Positions 1 to 7,946 of a DNA stretch of 64,000 nt are shown here, in pieces. The notes below the pieces were generated by a model. It was not told the origin of the DNA and searched no databases. It saw only the letters and a program-made list of their open reading frames with translations. The position numbers and the translations under genes are program-made. Source of the DNA: Myceligenerans crystallogenes (lineage in GTDB: Bacteria; Actinomycetota; Actinomycetes; Actinomycetales; Cellulomonadaceae). The stretch is from assembly GCF_039529775.1 (NCBI RefSeq), contig NZ_BAAANL010000007.1, positions 1-64,000 on the forward strand, given 5' to 3'. The number at the start of each line of letters is the position of its first letter. Within the stretch, counting starts at the first letter, position 1.

Positions 1-532
1 GGGGCGGTGGTCTGCTGGGCCACCGGGTGCCCCCCGGGGCGCCGGCCGGCGGGGGGGCGGGTGCGGCGGGGCCGCCCGGCGCCGCGGGCCGGCCGGCCGG
101 GGTCGCGGGGCGGTCGGCCGGGATCGCGGGGCGGTCGGCCGGGGTCGCGGGGCGGTCGGCCGGGATCGCGCCGAGGTCGCCGCCCGCCTCGAAGCACGTC
201 CGGGTCCCGGTGTGGCAGGCCGCGCCCACCTGGTCCGCCTCGACGAGCAGGGCGTCGCCGTCGCAGTCGATGCTGACGCGCTTGACGTACTGCGCGTGGC
301 CCGACGTGTCGCCCTTGCGCCAGTACTCGCCGCGCGAGCGGGACCAGAAGGTGACCCGGCCGGTGGTCAGCGTGCGCCGCAGCGCCTCGTCGTCCATCCA
401 GCCGAGCATGAGCACCTCGCGCGTGTCGTACTGCTGGACGATCGCGGCGACCAGCCCGCCGTCGTCCCGCTTGAGCCGGGCGGCGACTGCGGGATCGAGC
501 GGGACACCTGCGGCAGACGGAGAATCTTGCAC
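1..532 (-). CDS. hisI: Phosphoribosyl-AMP cyclohydrolase HisI (3' end cut by window edge)
   Basis: HisI hydrolyses the adenine ring of phosphoribosyl-AMP in step 3 of histidine biosynthesis in the cytosol. The minus-strand frame starting at GTG 532 reads VQDSPSAAG, then LVAAIVQQYDTREVLMLGWM, FWSRSRGEYWRKGDTSGH and SIDCDGDALL, followed by CHTGTRTCF. The cysteines of CDGDALL and CHTG...C are the family's metal ligands. The core is complete by about residue 120. After it the frame stays open to the window edge through an ADRPA(T/I)P repeat and a Pro/Ala-rich stretch that ordinary HisI lacks, so the true C-terminus is not visible. hisF lies 5.6 kb upstream on the same strand, with an exporter pair between. 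The core call is firm; the repeat tail could also be a real extension of the protein or contain an unseen frameshift. Confidence 0.9.
   Translation of the reverse strand, partial: MQDSPSAAGVPLDPAVAARLKRDDGGLVAAIVQQYDTREVLMLGWMDDEALRRTLTTGRVTFWSRSRGEYWRKGDTSGHAQYVKRVSIDCDGDALLVEADQVGAACHTGTRTCFEAGGDLGAIPADRPATPADRPAIPADRPATPAGRPAAPGGPAAPAPPPAGAPGGTRWPSRPPP
95..171. repeat. 21-bp tandem repeat in the hisI C-terminal extension
   Basis: Nearly four units of GGCCGGGRTCGCGGGGCGGTC, phased at 95, 116, 137 and 158. The unit is a multiple of three and reads ADRPA(T/I)P in the hisI frame, so copy-number change keeps the frame. Confidence 0.85.
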
Positions 533-577
533 GTGAGAATCCTGCCACTTCTGCCCGGCGGCCGTGCGCCGGTCCAG

Positions 578-724
578 CACGAGCGGCAGCGTCGGGCGGG
601 CGCCGGTCCGTGCGGCAGCCGCGCGGCAGCCGTGCGGCGGTCGACCACGAGCGGCGGCGTCGCGCGGGCGCCGGTCTGTGCGGCAGCCGCGCGGCAGTCC
701 ACCACGAGCGGCGGCGTCGCGCGG
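578..724. repeat. Degenerate direct repeats in the hisI/epimerase divergent intergenic region
   Basis: CACGAGCGGC occurs at 578, 646 and 703, each followed by AGCGTCGGGCGG or GGCGTCGCGCGG. A 30-bp block beginning GCGCCGGTC occurs at 600 and again at 668 with one or two changes. The 262-bp gap between hisI (start 532) and the gene at 795 holds these repeats and no coding gene that I can support. Promoters for both genes must lie here. Confidence 0.6.
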
Positions 725-794
725 CTGCCCGCCGCCCTTCTGCCCGTGGCAGAAGCGGTCGCCGGCGGCCGGCGGCGCTTGGTTGACTCGCGGG

Positions 795-1805
795 ATGAGG
801 ATGCTCGTGCTGGGTGGAACCGTCTTCCTGTCGCGTGCCGTCGCCGAGGAGGCCGTCGGGCGGGGGCACGACGTCGTGTGCGCGGCGCGCGGGGTGAGCG
901 GTTCCGTGCCCGGCGGTGCGGCGCTGGTCCGCTGGGACCGGGGCGAGGAGCTGCCCGCCGAGCTGGCGGAGCTGCGGCCGGACGCCGTCGTCGACGTGGC
1001 GCGGATCCCGTCGCACGTGCGGCGCGCCGTGGCGGGGTTTCCCGGCGCGCACTGGACGTTCGTCTCGACGATCAGCGTCTACGGCGACGTCGCGACGGCG
1101 GGCGGCACGCCGGACACCCTGCCGCTGCTCGACCCGATCGAGGACGACCTGAATCCCGCCGCGGGATCCGAGACCTACGGCGGGATGAAGGTGGCCTGCG
1201 AGAACATCGTCCGCGACGGCACCCGGTCCGCGGTGGTGCTGCGGCCGGGGCTCGTCGTCGGGCCCGGGGACCCGTCCGGGCGGTTCGCCTACTGGCCGGC
1301 GCGGTTCGCGGAGGCCGCGGCCGACGGGCGGCCCGTGATCGTTCCGGAGCCGGTCGACCAGCCGGTGCAGGTCATCGACGTGCGTGACCTCGCCGCCTGG
1401 GTCGTCGACGCCGCCGAGCAGAGGCTCGAGGGCGTGTTCGACGCCGTCGGGCCGCCTGTCCCGAGATCCGAGCTCCTGGCCCAGATCGCCGCGGGGACGG
1501 GCACGATGCCACAGCTCGCGCCCGTCCCCGCCGAGACGCTCACGGCGCACGACGTCGCCGCATGGTCGGGCCCGCGCTCGCTCCCCCTGTGGATCGACGA
1601 CCCGGGCTGGTCGGGATTTCTCGCCCACGACCCCGCACCGGCGCACGCCGCCGGGCTCCGGACACGGCCGGTCGGCGAGACGGCCCGCGACACCCTCCGC
1701 TGGATCCTGGAGACCCCGGACGCGCGGGTCACCGGGTTGACGCGCCCCGAGGAACTGGAACTGCTCACCGAGGTGCACCCCTGGGCATCGCCCGCCGCCA
1801 GATGA
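795..1805 (+). CDS. NAD-dependent epimerase/dehydratase family protein (extended SDR)
   Basis: A 336-residue cytosolic Rossmann protein. It opens MRMLVLGGT, a glycine-rich nucleotide-binding loop of the atypical LGGTxFL type. FVSTISVYGD follows near residue 95, and a YGGMK near 135 matches the YxxxK catalytic pair of SDRs. VLRPGLVVGPGD around residue 150 is typical of extended SDRs of the epimerase/reductase type. The ATG at 795 is chosen because it places the nucleotide-binding strand at the very N-terminus; upstream in-frame codons are repeat sequence. It faces the exporter genes, separated by a palindrome. The substrate cannot be told from sequence. Confidence 0.8.
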   Translation: MRMLVLGGTVFLSRAVAEEAVGRGHDVVCAARGVSGSVPGGAALVRWDRGEELPAELAELRPDAVVDVARIPSHVRRAVAGFPGAHWTFVSTISVYGDVATAGGTPDTLPLLDPIEDDLNPAAGSETYGGMKVACENIVRDGTRSAVVLRPGLVVGPGDPSGRFAYWPARFAEAAADGRPVIVPEPVDQPVQVIDVRDLAAWVVDAAEQRLEGVFDAVGPPVPRSELLAQIAAGTGTMPQLAPVPAETLTAHDVAAWSGPRSLPLWIDDPGWSGFLAHDPAPAHAAGLRTRPVGETARDTLRWILETPDARVTGLTRPEELELLTEVHPWASPAAR

Positions 1806-1829
1806 TGTGGTCGGCCGGTTGCCGGTCCT

Positions 1830-1893
1830 GGTCGGTCCGATGTCAGTGCAGTCGGTCGCTTGAGAGAACGACCGCACTGACATCGGGCCGACC
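1830..1893. terminator. Palindrome between convergent genes, probable bidirectional terminator
   Basis: A 20-nt arm GGTCGGTCCGATGTCAGTGC (1830-1849) pairs with 1874-1893 with a single T/C difference. It lies 24 bp past the epimerase-like stop codon and 23 bp from the exporter stop codon. No U-tract is present, as is usual in high-GC actinobacteria. Confidence 0.65.
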
Positions 1894-1916
1894 GCACTGC
1901 CTGCCTTTTCAGGACC

Positions 1917-3968
1917 TCAGCGGGTCTGGGACACCCAGCTGGCGTGCATGCGGGAGTAGATGCCATCTGCCGCCACCAGCTCGGCGTGCGGGCCGACCTC
2001 CGCGACGTGGCCCGCGTCGACGACGACCACCAGGTCCGCCGCCTCGGCCGTCGAGAGGCGGTGGGCGATGGTAATGGTGGAGCGGCCCGCCGTGAGGGAG
2101 TCCAGGGCCCGGGCGATGCGCACCTCCGCCGCCGGGTCGACGGCGGACGTCGCCTCGTCCAGGACCAGCAGGTCGGGCGCCGCCAGGAACGCCCGCGCGA
2201 TGGCGACGAGCTGCCGCTCGCCCGCGCTCAGCGCCTCGCCGCGCTGCCCGACCGGGGTGTCCAGCCCGTCCGGCAGGCCCTCGAGCCAGTCGGTCAGCCC
2301 GAGCTCCGCGAACGCGGCCGCGACCAGTGCGCGGTCCGCATCGGTCGGTTCGCCGTTCGATGACGCCGGCCGGTCCGTACCCGACGACGTCGGCCGGTCC
2401 GTACCCGACCCCGCCGGCCGGTCGATGCCCGACGACGCCGGCCGGTCCGTGCCCGGCGCCGCCAGCCGGTCCGTGCCCGACCCCGTCGGCCGGTCGATGC
2501 CCGACGACGCCGGGCCGGAGCCCTCGCCCGCGGCCCCGCCCGCCGTCGTCGTGCGCCGCAGACCGTACGCCGCGTTCTCCAGCACCGTGCCGTCGAACAG
2601 GAAGCCCTCCTGCGGCACCAGCACGACGCGCTCGCGCAGCGACGCGAACGAGACCTTCCGCAGGTCCGTCCCGTCGAGCTCGACCACGCCCTCGATCGGG
2701 TCCATCAGGCGCGTGACGAGCTTCGCGATCGTCGTCTTGCCCGAACCCGTCTGGCCCACCACGGCCACCCGGGTGCGCGGCGGCAGGTCGAGCGACACCC
2801 CGTGCAGCACGTCCGGCCCGCCCGAGTACGCGAACCGCACGTCCCGCAGCGCCACGCGCGCGGGCCCGCGCGGCAGGTCCACGGCGTCGGCGGCCTCGCG
2901 CACCTCGACCGGCGTGTCGATGACGGCGATCACCCGCCGCCAGCCCGCCAGGGCGTTCTGCATCTCGTTGAGGATCTCCGTGCCCATCTGCACCGGGCCG
3001 GTGAACAGCTGCACCAGGAACAGGAACGCCACGATCTCGCCCGCGCTCAGCGTGCCGCCGATCCCGAGCCACGCCCCCAGCACGACCACCACGGCCAGCA
3101 CGAAGTTCGCGACGAACACCCCCGACGAGAACACGAGCGCCACGATCCGGAACGCCCCGCGGTGCGCGTGCCGCGCGGCGTCGACCGCGCCCGCGATCCG
3201 CCGCCCGGTCCGGCCCGCGACCCCGTAACTGCGCACCGTCTCGGCGCCCACCACGGCCTCGCTGATCGCGCCGAGCATCGCGCCCGTGCGCTCACGCACC
3301 TGCGTGTACGCCGCGCTCACCTTGCGCTGCCCCACCCGCATGAACCAGAACATCGGCACGAAGCACAGCCACACCGCGGCCGTCAGGATCGGCGAGTACC
3401 AGAGCATCACCCCCGTGGCGACGACGATCTGCAGCAGGCTGACCACCAGCATGATCCCGCCGAACTGCATGAACATGGAGATGGTGTCGACGTCGTTGGT
3501 CACGCGCGAGACGAGCGCGCCGCGTCGCTCCGTGTTCTGGGTGAGGGTCGACAGGTCGTGCACGTGCCGGAACGCGCGCGTGCGGAGCGTCACCAGGCCC
3601 GCCTCGGTCGCCTTGAACATCCGGATGCTGACCAGCGAGGCGCACGCGCCCGCCACGATCAGGGCCAGGGTGGCGTATCCCGCGAGCGCGAGCACCTGGC
3701 TGGTGTCCGGCCCGCCGGCCGCCAGGATGCCGTCGTCGATGGTGCGCTGCACCGCCAGCGGGACCACGACCTTGCCGACCGTCCCGACGACGGCGAGCGC
3801 CAGCGTGACCCAGATCCCCCGCAGCATCTCGGGCGACAGCCGCAGCCCGCGCCGCAGCGTGGCGAACATGCCCAGGCTGCTCACCGACTCGATGCGGGCG
3901 CCGTTGGCGTCGAGCTCGTCCTCGGAGATCTCCTCCGGGGCCTCGCGTTCCGCGGTCGTGGTGCTCAT
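1917..3968 (-). CDS. ABC exporter half-transporter, catalytic subunit (TMD-NBD)
   Basis: A 683-residue type IV ABC exporter. Hydrophobic segments lie near 51-74, 91-114, 170-211 and 277-300, then an ATPase domain from about 365. Walker A is GQTGSGKTT (405-413), the Q-loop VPQEG (451), Walker B LLVLDEAT (600) and the H-loop IAHR (634), so its own site keeps the catalytic Glu and His. The signature is LSAGE instead of LSGGQ. Eight-residue repeats of the form SSG(I/T)DRPA fill about 489-537, between the Q-loop and the signature, where homologues have a short helical subdomain. The ATG overlaps the stop of the upstream subunit gene by 4 bp, so they are translationally coupled. Probably a heterodimeric drug, peptide or lipid exporter; substrate unknown. 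Confidence 0.9.
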   Translation of the reverse strand: MSTTTAEREAPEEISEDELDANGARIESVSSLGMFATLRRGLRLSPEMLRGIWVTLALAVVGTVGKVVVPLAVQRTIDDGILAAGGPDTSQVLALAGYATLALIVAGACASLVSIRMFKATEAGLVTLRTRAFRHVHDLSTLTQNTERRGALVSRVTNDVDTISMFMQFGGIMLVVSLLQIVVATGVMLWYSPILTAAVWLCFVPMFWFMRVGQRKVSAAYTQVRERTGAMLGAISEAVVGAETVRSYGVAGRTGRRIAGAVDAARHAHRGAFRIVALVFSSGVFVANFVLAVVVVLGAWLGIGGTLSAGEIVAFLFLVQLFTGPVQMGTEILNEMQNALAGWRRVIAVIDTPVEVREAADAVDLPRGPARVALRDVRFAYSGGPDVLHGVSLDLPPRTRVAVVGQTGSGKTTIAKLVTRLMDPIEGVVELDGTDLRKVSFASLRERVVLVPQEGFLFDGTVLENAAYGLRRTTTAGGAAGEGSGPASSGIDRPTGSGTDRLAAPGTDRPASSGIDRPAGSGTDRPTSSGTDRPASSNGEPTDADRALVAAAFAELGLTDWLEGLPDGLDTPVGQRGEALSAGERQLVAIARAFLAAPDLLVLDEATSAVDPAAEVRIARALDSLTAGRSTITIAHRLSTAEAADLVVVVDAGHVAEVGPHAELVAADGIYSRMHASWVSQTR
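2357..2507. repeat. 24-bp coding minisatellite inside the ABC ATPase domain
   Basis: Six or so degenerate 24-bp units, each containing GCCGGCCGGTC followed by SRTRCCCGAC. They are read on the minus strand as an eight-residue Ser/Gly-Asp-Arg-Pro-Ala repeat. Copies are in frame and differ mostly at two or three positions. Confidence 0.85.
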
Positions 3969-5845
3969 CGGGCGGCCTCCTGCAGTTCGTCGAGTTCGTC
4001 GCGTGCGGCCTGCTCCCGCCGCTCGGTCTCGGCCTCGTAGGCCGTGGCGAGCTCGCGGTACCCCGGGTCCCGGGCCATCAGCTCGTCGTGCGTCCCGATG
4101 TCGACGACGGCGCCGTCCTCCAGGTGCACGACGGTGTCGGCGAGCGCCACCGAGCTCATGCGGTAGGCGACCATGACCACGGTCACCGCGCCGGGGCCCT
4201 GCGCCGCACCGGGGGCGCCGTCGTCACCCCCGGACTGCTCGGCGAGCCCGCGCAGGATCGCCTGCTCGACGCGCGGGTCGACGGCGCTGGTCGCGTCGTC
4301 GAGCACGAGCAGCCGCGGCTTGCGGACCAGGGCCCGGGCGATGGCGAGGCGCTGGCGCTGGCCGCCGGACAGGTTGGCGCCGCGCTCGCCGAGCGGGGCG
4401 TCGAGGCCGTCGGGGTGCTCGCGGATCGTCTCGTCGAGGCGCGCGAGGCGCAGGGCCTCCCAGACCTCGTCGTCGGACGGCGCCGCAGCGTCGCCGGCGT
4501 CGGCCAGCGTGATGTTGGCGCGGACGGTGTCCTCGAAGACGAACGTGGTCTGCGCGACGAGCGCGACGTGCGCGGAGACCTCGCCCGCGGCGAGTTCGCG
4601 CGCGTCGGCGCCGTCGAGCAGCACCTGGCCGCGCGTGGGGTCGGACAGCCGTGCCAGCAGCGAGACCAGCGTGGTCTTCCCGGCGCCGGTCGGCCCGACG
4701 ACGGCGACCGTGGACCCCGCGGGGATCTCCAGGTCGATGTCGCGCAGCAGGGTGCGGGGCCCGCCGGCCGTCTCGACGTCGACCTCGACCCGCGCGAACC
4801 GCACGCCGAGGCCCGTTCCGTCGGCGGGCAGCGTGCCGCTGCCGTACGTGAGTTCGCCGCCGGCGTCGACGACGTCGGCGATGCGCTCGTACCCGACCAG
4901 CCCGCGCGGCAGCTCGCCGAGCACCCAGCCGAACGACATGAGCGGCACGGTCATCATCGTCAGCAGGTACGACGCCGAGACGACGTCGCCCGCCGCCACG
5001 CCGCCCACCGAGGCCCGCCAGGTGCCGACCACGAGCACGGCGAGGGTGCCGATGGCGGGCAGGTTCTGGATGACGGGGTCGAAGATCGCGCGCACGACGC
5101 CGACCCGGATGTTCGCGGCCCGCAGCTCGGCCGCCGTCCGCCCGAACCGGGACTCCTCCCGGCCCTCGGTACCGAGCGCCTTGATCAGGAGCGCGGCCTC
5201 GAAGGACTCGTGCGCGACGTCGGCGACGTCGCCCCGCAGCTGCTGGGCGCGCGTGACGGCCGGGGACATGTAGCGCTGGTAGACCGCGTTCGCGATCACG
5301 GTGAGCGGGAGGACGACCAGGGCCGCGAGGGCCAGCCACAGGTCGATGTCCACGAGCATCGCCACGGCCGTGACGATCATGACCACCACGCCGAGCGCGA
5401 ACGGCAGCGGGTTGAACACGCCCGTGGCCGCCTCGGTGTCCGACGTCGCGTGGTTGAGCAGCTGCCCCGGCGCGTGCGCGCGGTGCCAGGACAGGGGCAG
5501 GCGGAGGTACTGGCTGGTCAGGGCGCTGCGGTGGTCCGCCATGTTGTCGGCGACGCCGTAGGCCGCCCAGATGCGGCGCCCCGCGACGGCGAGCGCGAGC
5601 GTGGCGGCGACGCCGGCCAGCACGGCGCCGGCGAGCCAGATCTGCTCGCGCGCCTGGGCCTCGCCGGCGATCGCCGGGACGACGACGGCGTCGGTCGCCC
5701 AGCCGACCGCCCGGCTGACGGCGACGGTGAGCGCGCCGAACGCCGCGGAGGTCGCGACGGCGAGCACGTACGTCCACGGGTGCGCGCGCATCCCGCGCCA
5801 CATCAGGGCCATCGACCGCCGCAGGCGCGAGCCGGTCAGCGCCAT
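3965..5845 (-). CDS. ABC exporter half-transporter, degenerate-site subunit (TMD-NBD)
   Basis: Partner of the downstream exporter subunit; they overlap as ATGA. It has an N-terminal membrane domain and an ATPase domain with Walker A GPTGAGKTT and a canonical LSGGQRQ signature. Walker B reads LLVLDDAT, with Asp in place of the catalytic Glu, and the H-loop position reads MVAYRM, with Tyr in place of His. This is the usual asymmetry of heterodimeric exporters such as BmrCD or TM287/288: this subunit supplies the non-hydrolysing Walker site and its good signature completes the active site of the partner. I start at ATG 5845 (MALTGSRLRRSM; 626 residues). The frame is open to a GTG at 6031, which adds a 62-residue low-complexity leader. 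Neither start has a clear ribosome site. Confidence 0.85.
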   Translation of the reverse strand: MALTGSRLRRSMALMWRGMRAHPWTYVLAVATSAAFGALTVAVSRAVGWATDAVVVPAIAGEAQAREQIWLAGAVLAGVAATLALAVAGRRIWAAYGVADNMADHRSALTSQYLRLPLSWHRAHAPGQLLNHATSDTEAATGVFNPLPFALGVVVMIVTAVAMLVDIDLWLALAALVVLPLTVIANAVYQRYMSPAVTRAQQLRGDVADVAHESFEAALLIKALGTEGREESRFGRTAAELRAANIRVGVVRAIFDPVIQNLPAIGTLAVLVVGTWRASVGGVAAGDVVSASYLLTMMTVPLMSFGWVLGELPRGLVGYERIADVVDAGGELTYGSGTLPADGTGLGVRFARVEVDVETAGGPRTLLRDIDLEIPAGSTVAVVGPTGAGKTTLVSLLARLSDPTRGQVLLDGADARELAAGEVSAHVALVAQTTFVFEDTVRANITLADAGDAAAPSDDEVWEALRLARLDETIREHPDGLDAPLGERGANLSGGQRQRLAIARALVRKPRLLVLDDATSAVDPRVEQAILRGLAEQSGGDDGAPGAAQGPGAVTVVMVAYRMSSVALADTVVHLEDGAVVDIGTHDELMARDPGYRELATAYEAETERREQAARDELDELQEAAR

Positions 5846-6075
5846 GGGGACGAACGCGTGCCCGGTCCTCAGGTGGCTCCGCACGGGATCGGGGACCACC
5901 CCCGGCGCGGGGGCAGGCCCGGGGCGGCTACCCCGTCGGCCTCTGGGGACGCTGCGTTCCGGACCAGTTCGTGGCGCGGCTGAGGGCACGGCGAGACTCG
6001 CTTCCGTCAGGGGATGAATCGATCTTCTCACGCCCGGGGAATCGATTCGAAGCTTTTACGCCCTGGGCATGACCG

Positions 6076-6106
6076 ACGGTAGAACCTCAACTAATGTTGA
6101 GGTCAA
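6076..6106 (-). promoter_or_regulatory. MerR/SoxR-type promoter with 19-bp spacer and palindromic operator
   Basis: Read on the minus strand: -35 TTGACC (6106-6101), a 19-bp spacer, and -10 TACCGT (6081-6076). The spacer is filled by ACCTCAAC-TAAT-GTTGAGGT (read on the plus strand, 6084-6103), a perfect 8-bp inverted repeat with a 4-nt centre. Overlong 19-bp spacers carrying an operator of the CCTCAA...TTGAGG kind are the hallmark of promoters activated by MerR-family regulators, including SoxR. It drives the exporter pair. No MerR gene lies in the window. Confidence 0.75.
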
Positions 6107-6160
6107 CCGGCCGCGGGGCGGGGCCGGTCGCGGGGCGGGGACCCGGCGCGGCGGGCCGGG

Positions 6161-6955
6161 TCAGCGGATCTCCAGCCCCGCCCCGCGCATCTCGTCCTTG
6201 ACCTGGCCGATCGTCAGCGTGCCGAAGTGGAAGACGCTCGCGGCGAGCACGGCGTCGGCTCCCGCCTGCGCGGCCGCGACGAAGTCCGCGGGCTTGCCCG
6301 CGCCGCCCGAGGCGATGAGCGGGACGCTGACGCGCTCGCGCACGTCGCGCAGCATCTCCAGGTCGAACCCGCCGGCCGTGCCGTCGGCGTCCATCGAGTT
6401 GAGCAGGATCTCGCCCGCGCCGAGAGCGGCCGCCTTCTCGGCCCACTCGACGGCGTCGATCCCGGTGCCCCGGCGGCCGCCGTGCGTGGTGACCTCGTAG
6501 CCGGACGGCAGGTCCGCGCCTGTCGTCGCACCTGCCGTGGCGCCCCCGGGCACGCGGCGCGCGTCCACGCTCAGCACGAGCACCTGCGACCCGAACCGGC
6601 CCGCGATCTCCGAGATCAGCTCGGGCCGGGCGATCGCGGCGGTGTTGACGCCGACCTTGTCGGCGCCCGCGCGCAGCATCCGGTCGACGTCGTCGACCGT
6701 CCGGATCCCGCCGCCGACCGTCAGCGGCACGAACACCTGCTCGGCGGTGCGGCGCACGACGTCGACCGTCGTCTCCCGCCCGGCCGACGACGCCGAGACG
6801 TCGAGGAACGTCAGCTCGTCCGCGCCCTCGGCGTCGTACCGGGCCGCGAGCTCGACCGGGTCGCCGGCGTCGCGCAGGTTCTGGAAGTTGACCCCCTTGA
6901 CGACGCGTCCGGCGTCGACGTCGAGGCAGGGGATCACGCGGATGGCGACGGACAT
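6161..6955 (-). CDS. hisF: Imidazole glycerol phosphate synthase cyclase subunit HisF
   Basis: HisF is the (beta/alpha)8 cyclase that works with the HisH amidotransferase to make imidazole glycerol phosphate and AICAR. The 264-residue product begins MSVAIRVIPCLDVDAGRVVKG; the Asp of CLDVD is the first catalytic acid and the Asp of LVLSVDARR the second. GGGIRTVDD and ASGGAGKPADF near the ends of the barrel match the two phosphate-binding halves. A short insert (PGGATAGATTGADLPSG) after DARR explains the slight excess over the usual 250-258 residues. The ATG lies 1 bp after the FKBP stop codon, so it is probably coupled to it. Confidence 0.96.
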   Translation of the reverse strand: MSVAIRVIPCLDVDAGRVVKGVNFQNLRDAGDPVELAARYDAEGADELTFLDVSASSAGRETTVDVVRRTAEQVFVPLTVGGGIRTVDDVDRMLRAGADKVGVNTAAIARPELISEIAGRFGSQVLVLSVDARRVPGGATAGATTGADLPSGYEVTTHGGRRGTGIDAVEWAEKAAALGAGEILLNSMDADGTAGGFDLEMLRDVRERVSVPLIASGGAGKPADFVAAAQAGADAVLAASVFHFGTLTIGQVKDEMRGAGLEIR

Positions 6956-6956
6956 G

Positions 6957-7889
6957 TCAGCCCTTCTTCTTCGGCTTCGGCTCGGCCTGCACGGGCTTGT
7001 GCGCGTCCAGGATGTCGATGACGTACACCAGTGTCTCCCCGGCCAGCGGGTTCTTGGTGCCCGCGTACGCCAGGTCGGGCGGGACGACCAGCATCACCTG
7101 CGAGCCCACCGGCTGCTGCACGAGCCCGGTGTCCCAGCCCTCGATGAGCGCGCCGATGCCCACCTGGGCGGACTGCGGCGGGGTGCCCTCGGTCCAGGTC
7201 GACTCCACGACCCGCCCGTCCGACCAGGTCACGGCGTGGATCTCGACGGTGACGACGTGCCCGCGCTCCACCTGCCGGCCGCCGCCCTGGATCAGCGGCA
7301 CCACCTCGAGGGACGACGGCGGCCTGGCGCCGCGCGGGACCCGGATGCTCGGCTCGCCCAGTTCGTCGCGGGTGACCTGCGGCAGCGGGTCCGGCGGGCC
7401 GGGCAGCTCCGTGCCGGACGCGCGCGTGGGCAGCACGTCGACGACGAGCAGCACGGGCACGCCCTCGTCCTGCTCCATGAGCTGGATCCGGGTGCCGACG
7501 CGCTTGCCCTCCAGCGCCTCGAACAGGTGGTTCCCGAGCGAGCTCTCGGTCATCGTGTACGGCGAGGCGGCGCTGCGGAACGTGTTCTGCAGCTCGGTGC
7601 CGTCGCGGCCGTCCTCGGCGTAGAGGTTGAGCAGCAGCGGGTCGTCGCGTTCGAGGCGGTCGCCCGTGCCGGGCCAGACGGTGCCCGACGCCGGGGCGAC
7701 CACCTCGAACGGCTTCTCGTACGTGAGCTTCGGCGGGTTTCCCGGTTCGCCGTCGACGTCGAGCGGCGCCTGCGTGACGGTGGGCGACGGCGACGGGACG
7801 ATGTCGACCGGCAGGGTCGCGGGCGTGCAACCGGCCGCGACGACGGCGAGCCCGGAGCACGTCAGGAGGGCGAGCAGTCGGCGGAGCAC
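6957..7889 (-). CDS. FKBP-type peptidyl-prolyl isomerase, lipoprotein
   Basis: A 310-residue extracytoplasmic folding catalyst. The N-terminus MLRRLLALLTCSGLAVVAAGC is a lipoprotein signal peptide with lipobox VAAGC. Two FKBP-like halves follow: a diverged one at about 75-180 and a better conserved one at about 205-300 with VIEGWDTGL-like ALIEGWDTGL and VPPDLAYAG. The GTG at 7889 lies 6 nt after TAACAT, so it may be leaderless. It sits between pafA and hisF on the same strand; an FKBP gene next to pafA is common in actinobacteria. Prolyl isomerase activity is inferred from family only, and the first domain may be inactive. Confidence 0.88.
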   Translation of the reverse strand: MLRRLLALLTCSGLAVVAAGCTPATLPVDIVPSPSPTVTQAPLDVDGEPGNPPKLTYEKPFEVVAPASGTVWPGTGDRLERDDPLLLNLYAEDGRDGTELQNTFRSAASPYTMTESSLGNHLFEALEGKRVGTRIQLMEQDEGVPVLLVVDVLPTRASGTELPGPPDPLPQVTRDELGEPSIRVPRGARPPSSLEVVPLIQGGGRQVERGHVVTVEIHAVTWSDGRVVESTWTEGTPPQSAQVGIGALIEGWDTGLVQQPVGSQVMLVVPPDLAYAGTKNPLAGETLVYVIDILDAHKPVQAEPKPKKKG

Positions 7890-7946
7890 CCGGCGATGTT
7901 ACCCGGACTCACCGGCCGCCCCCCGGCCGCCCGGGGCAGCACGGCC

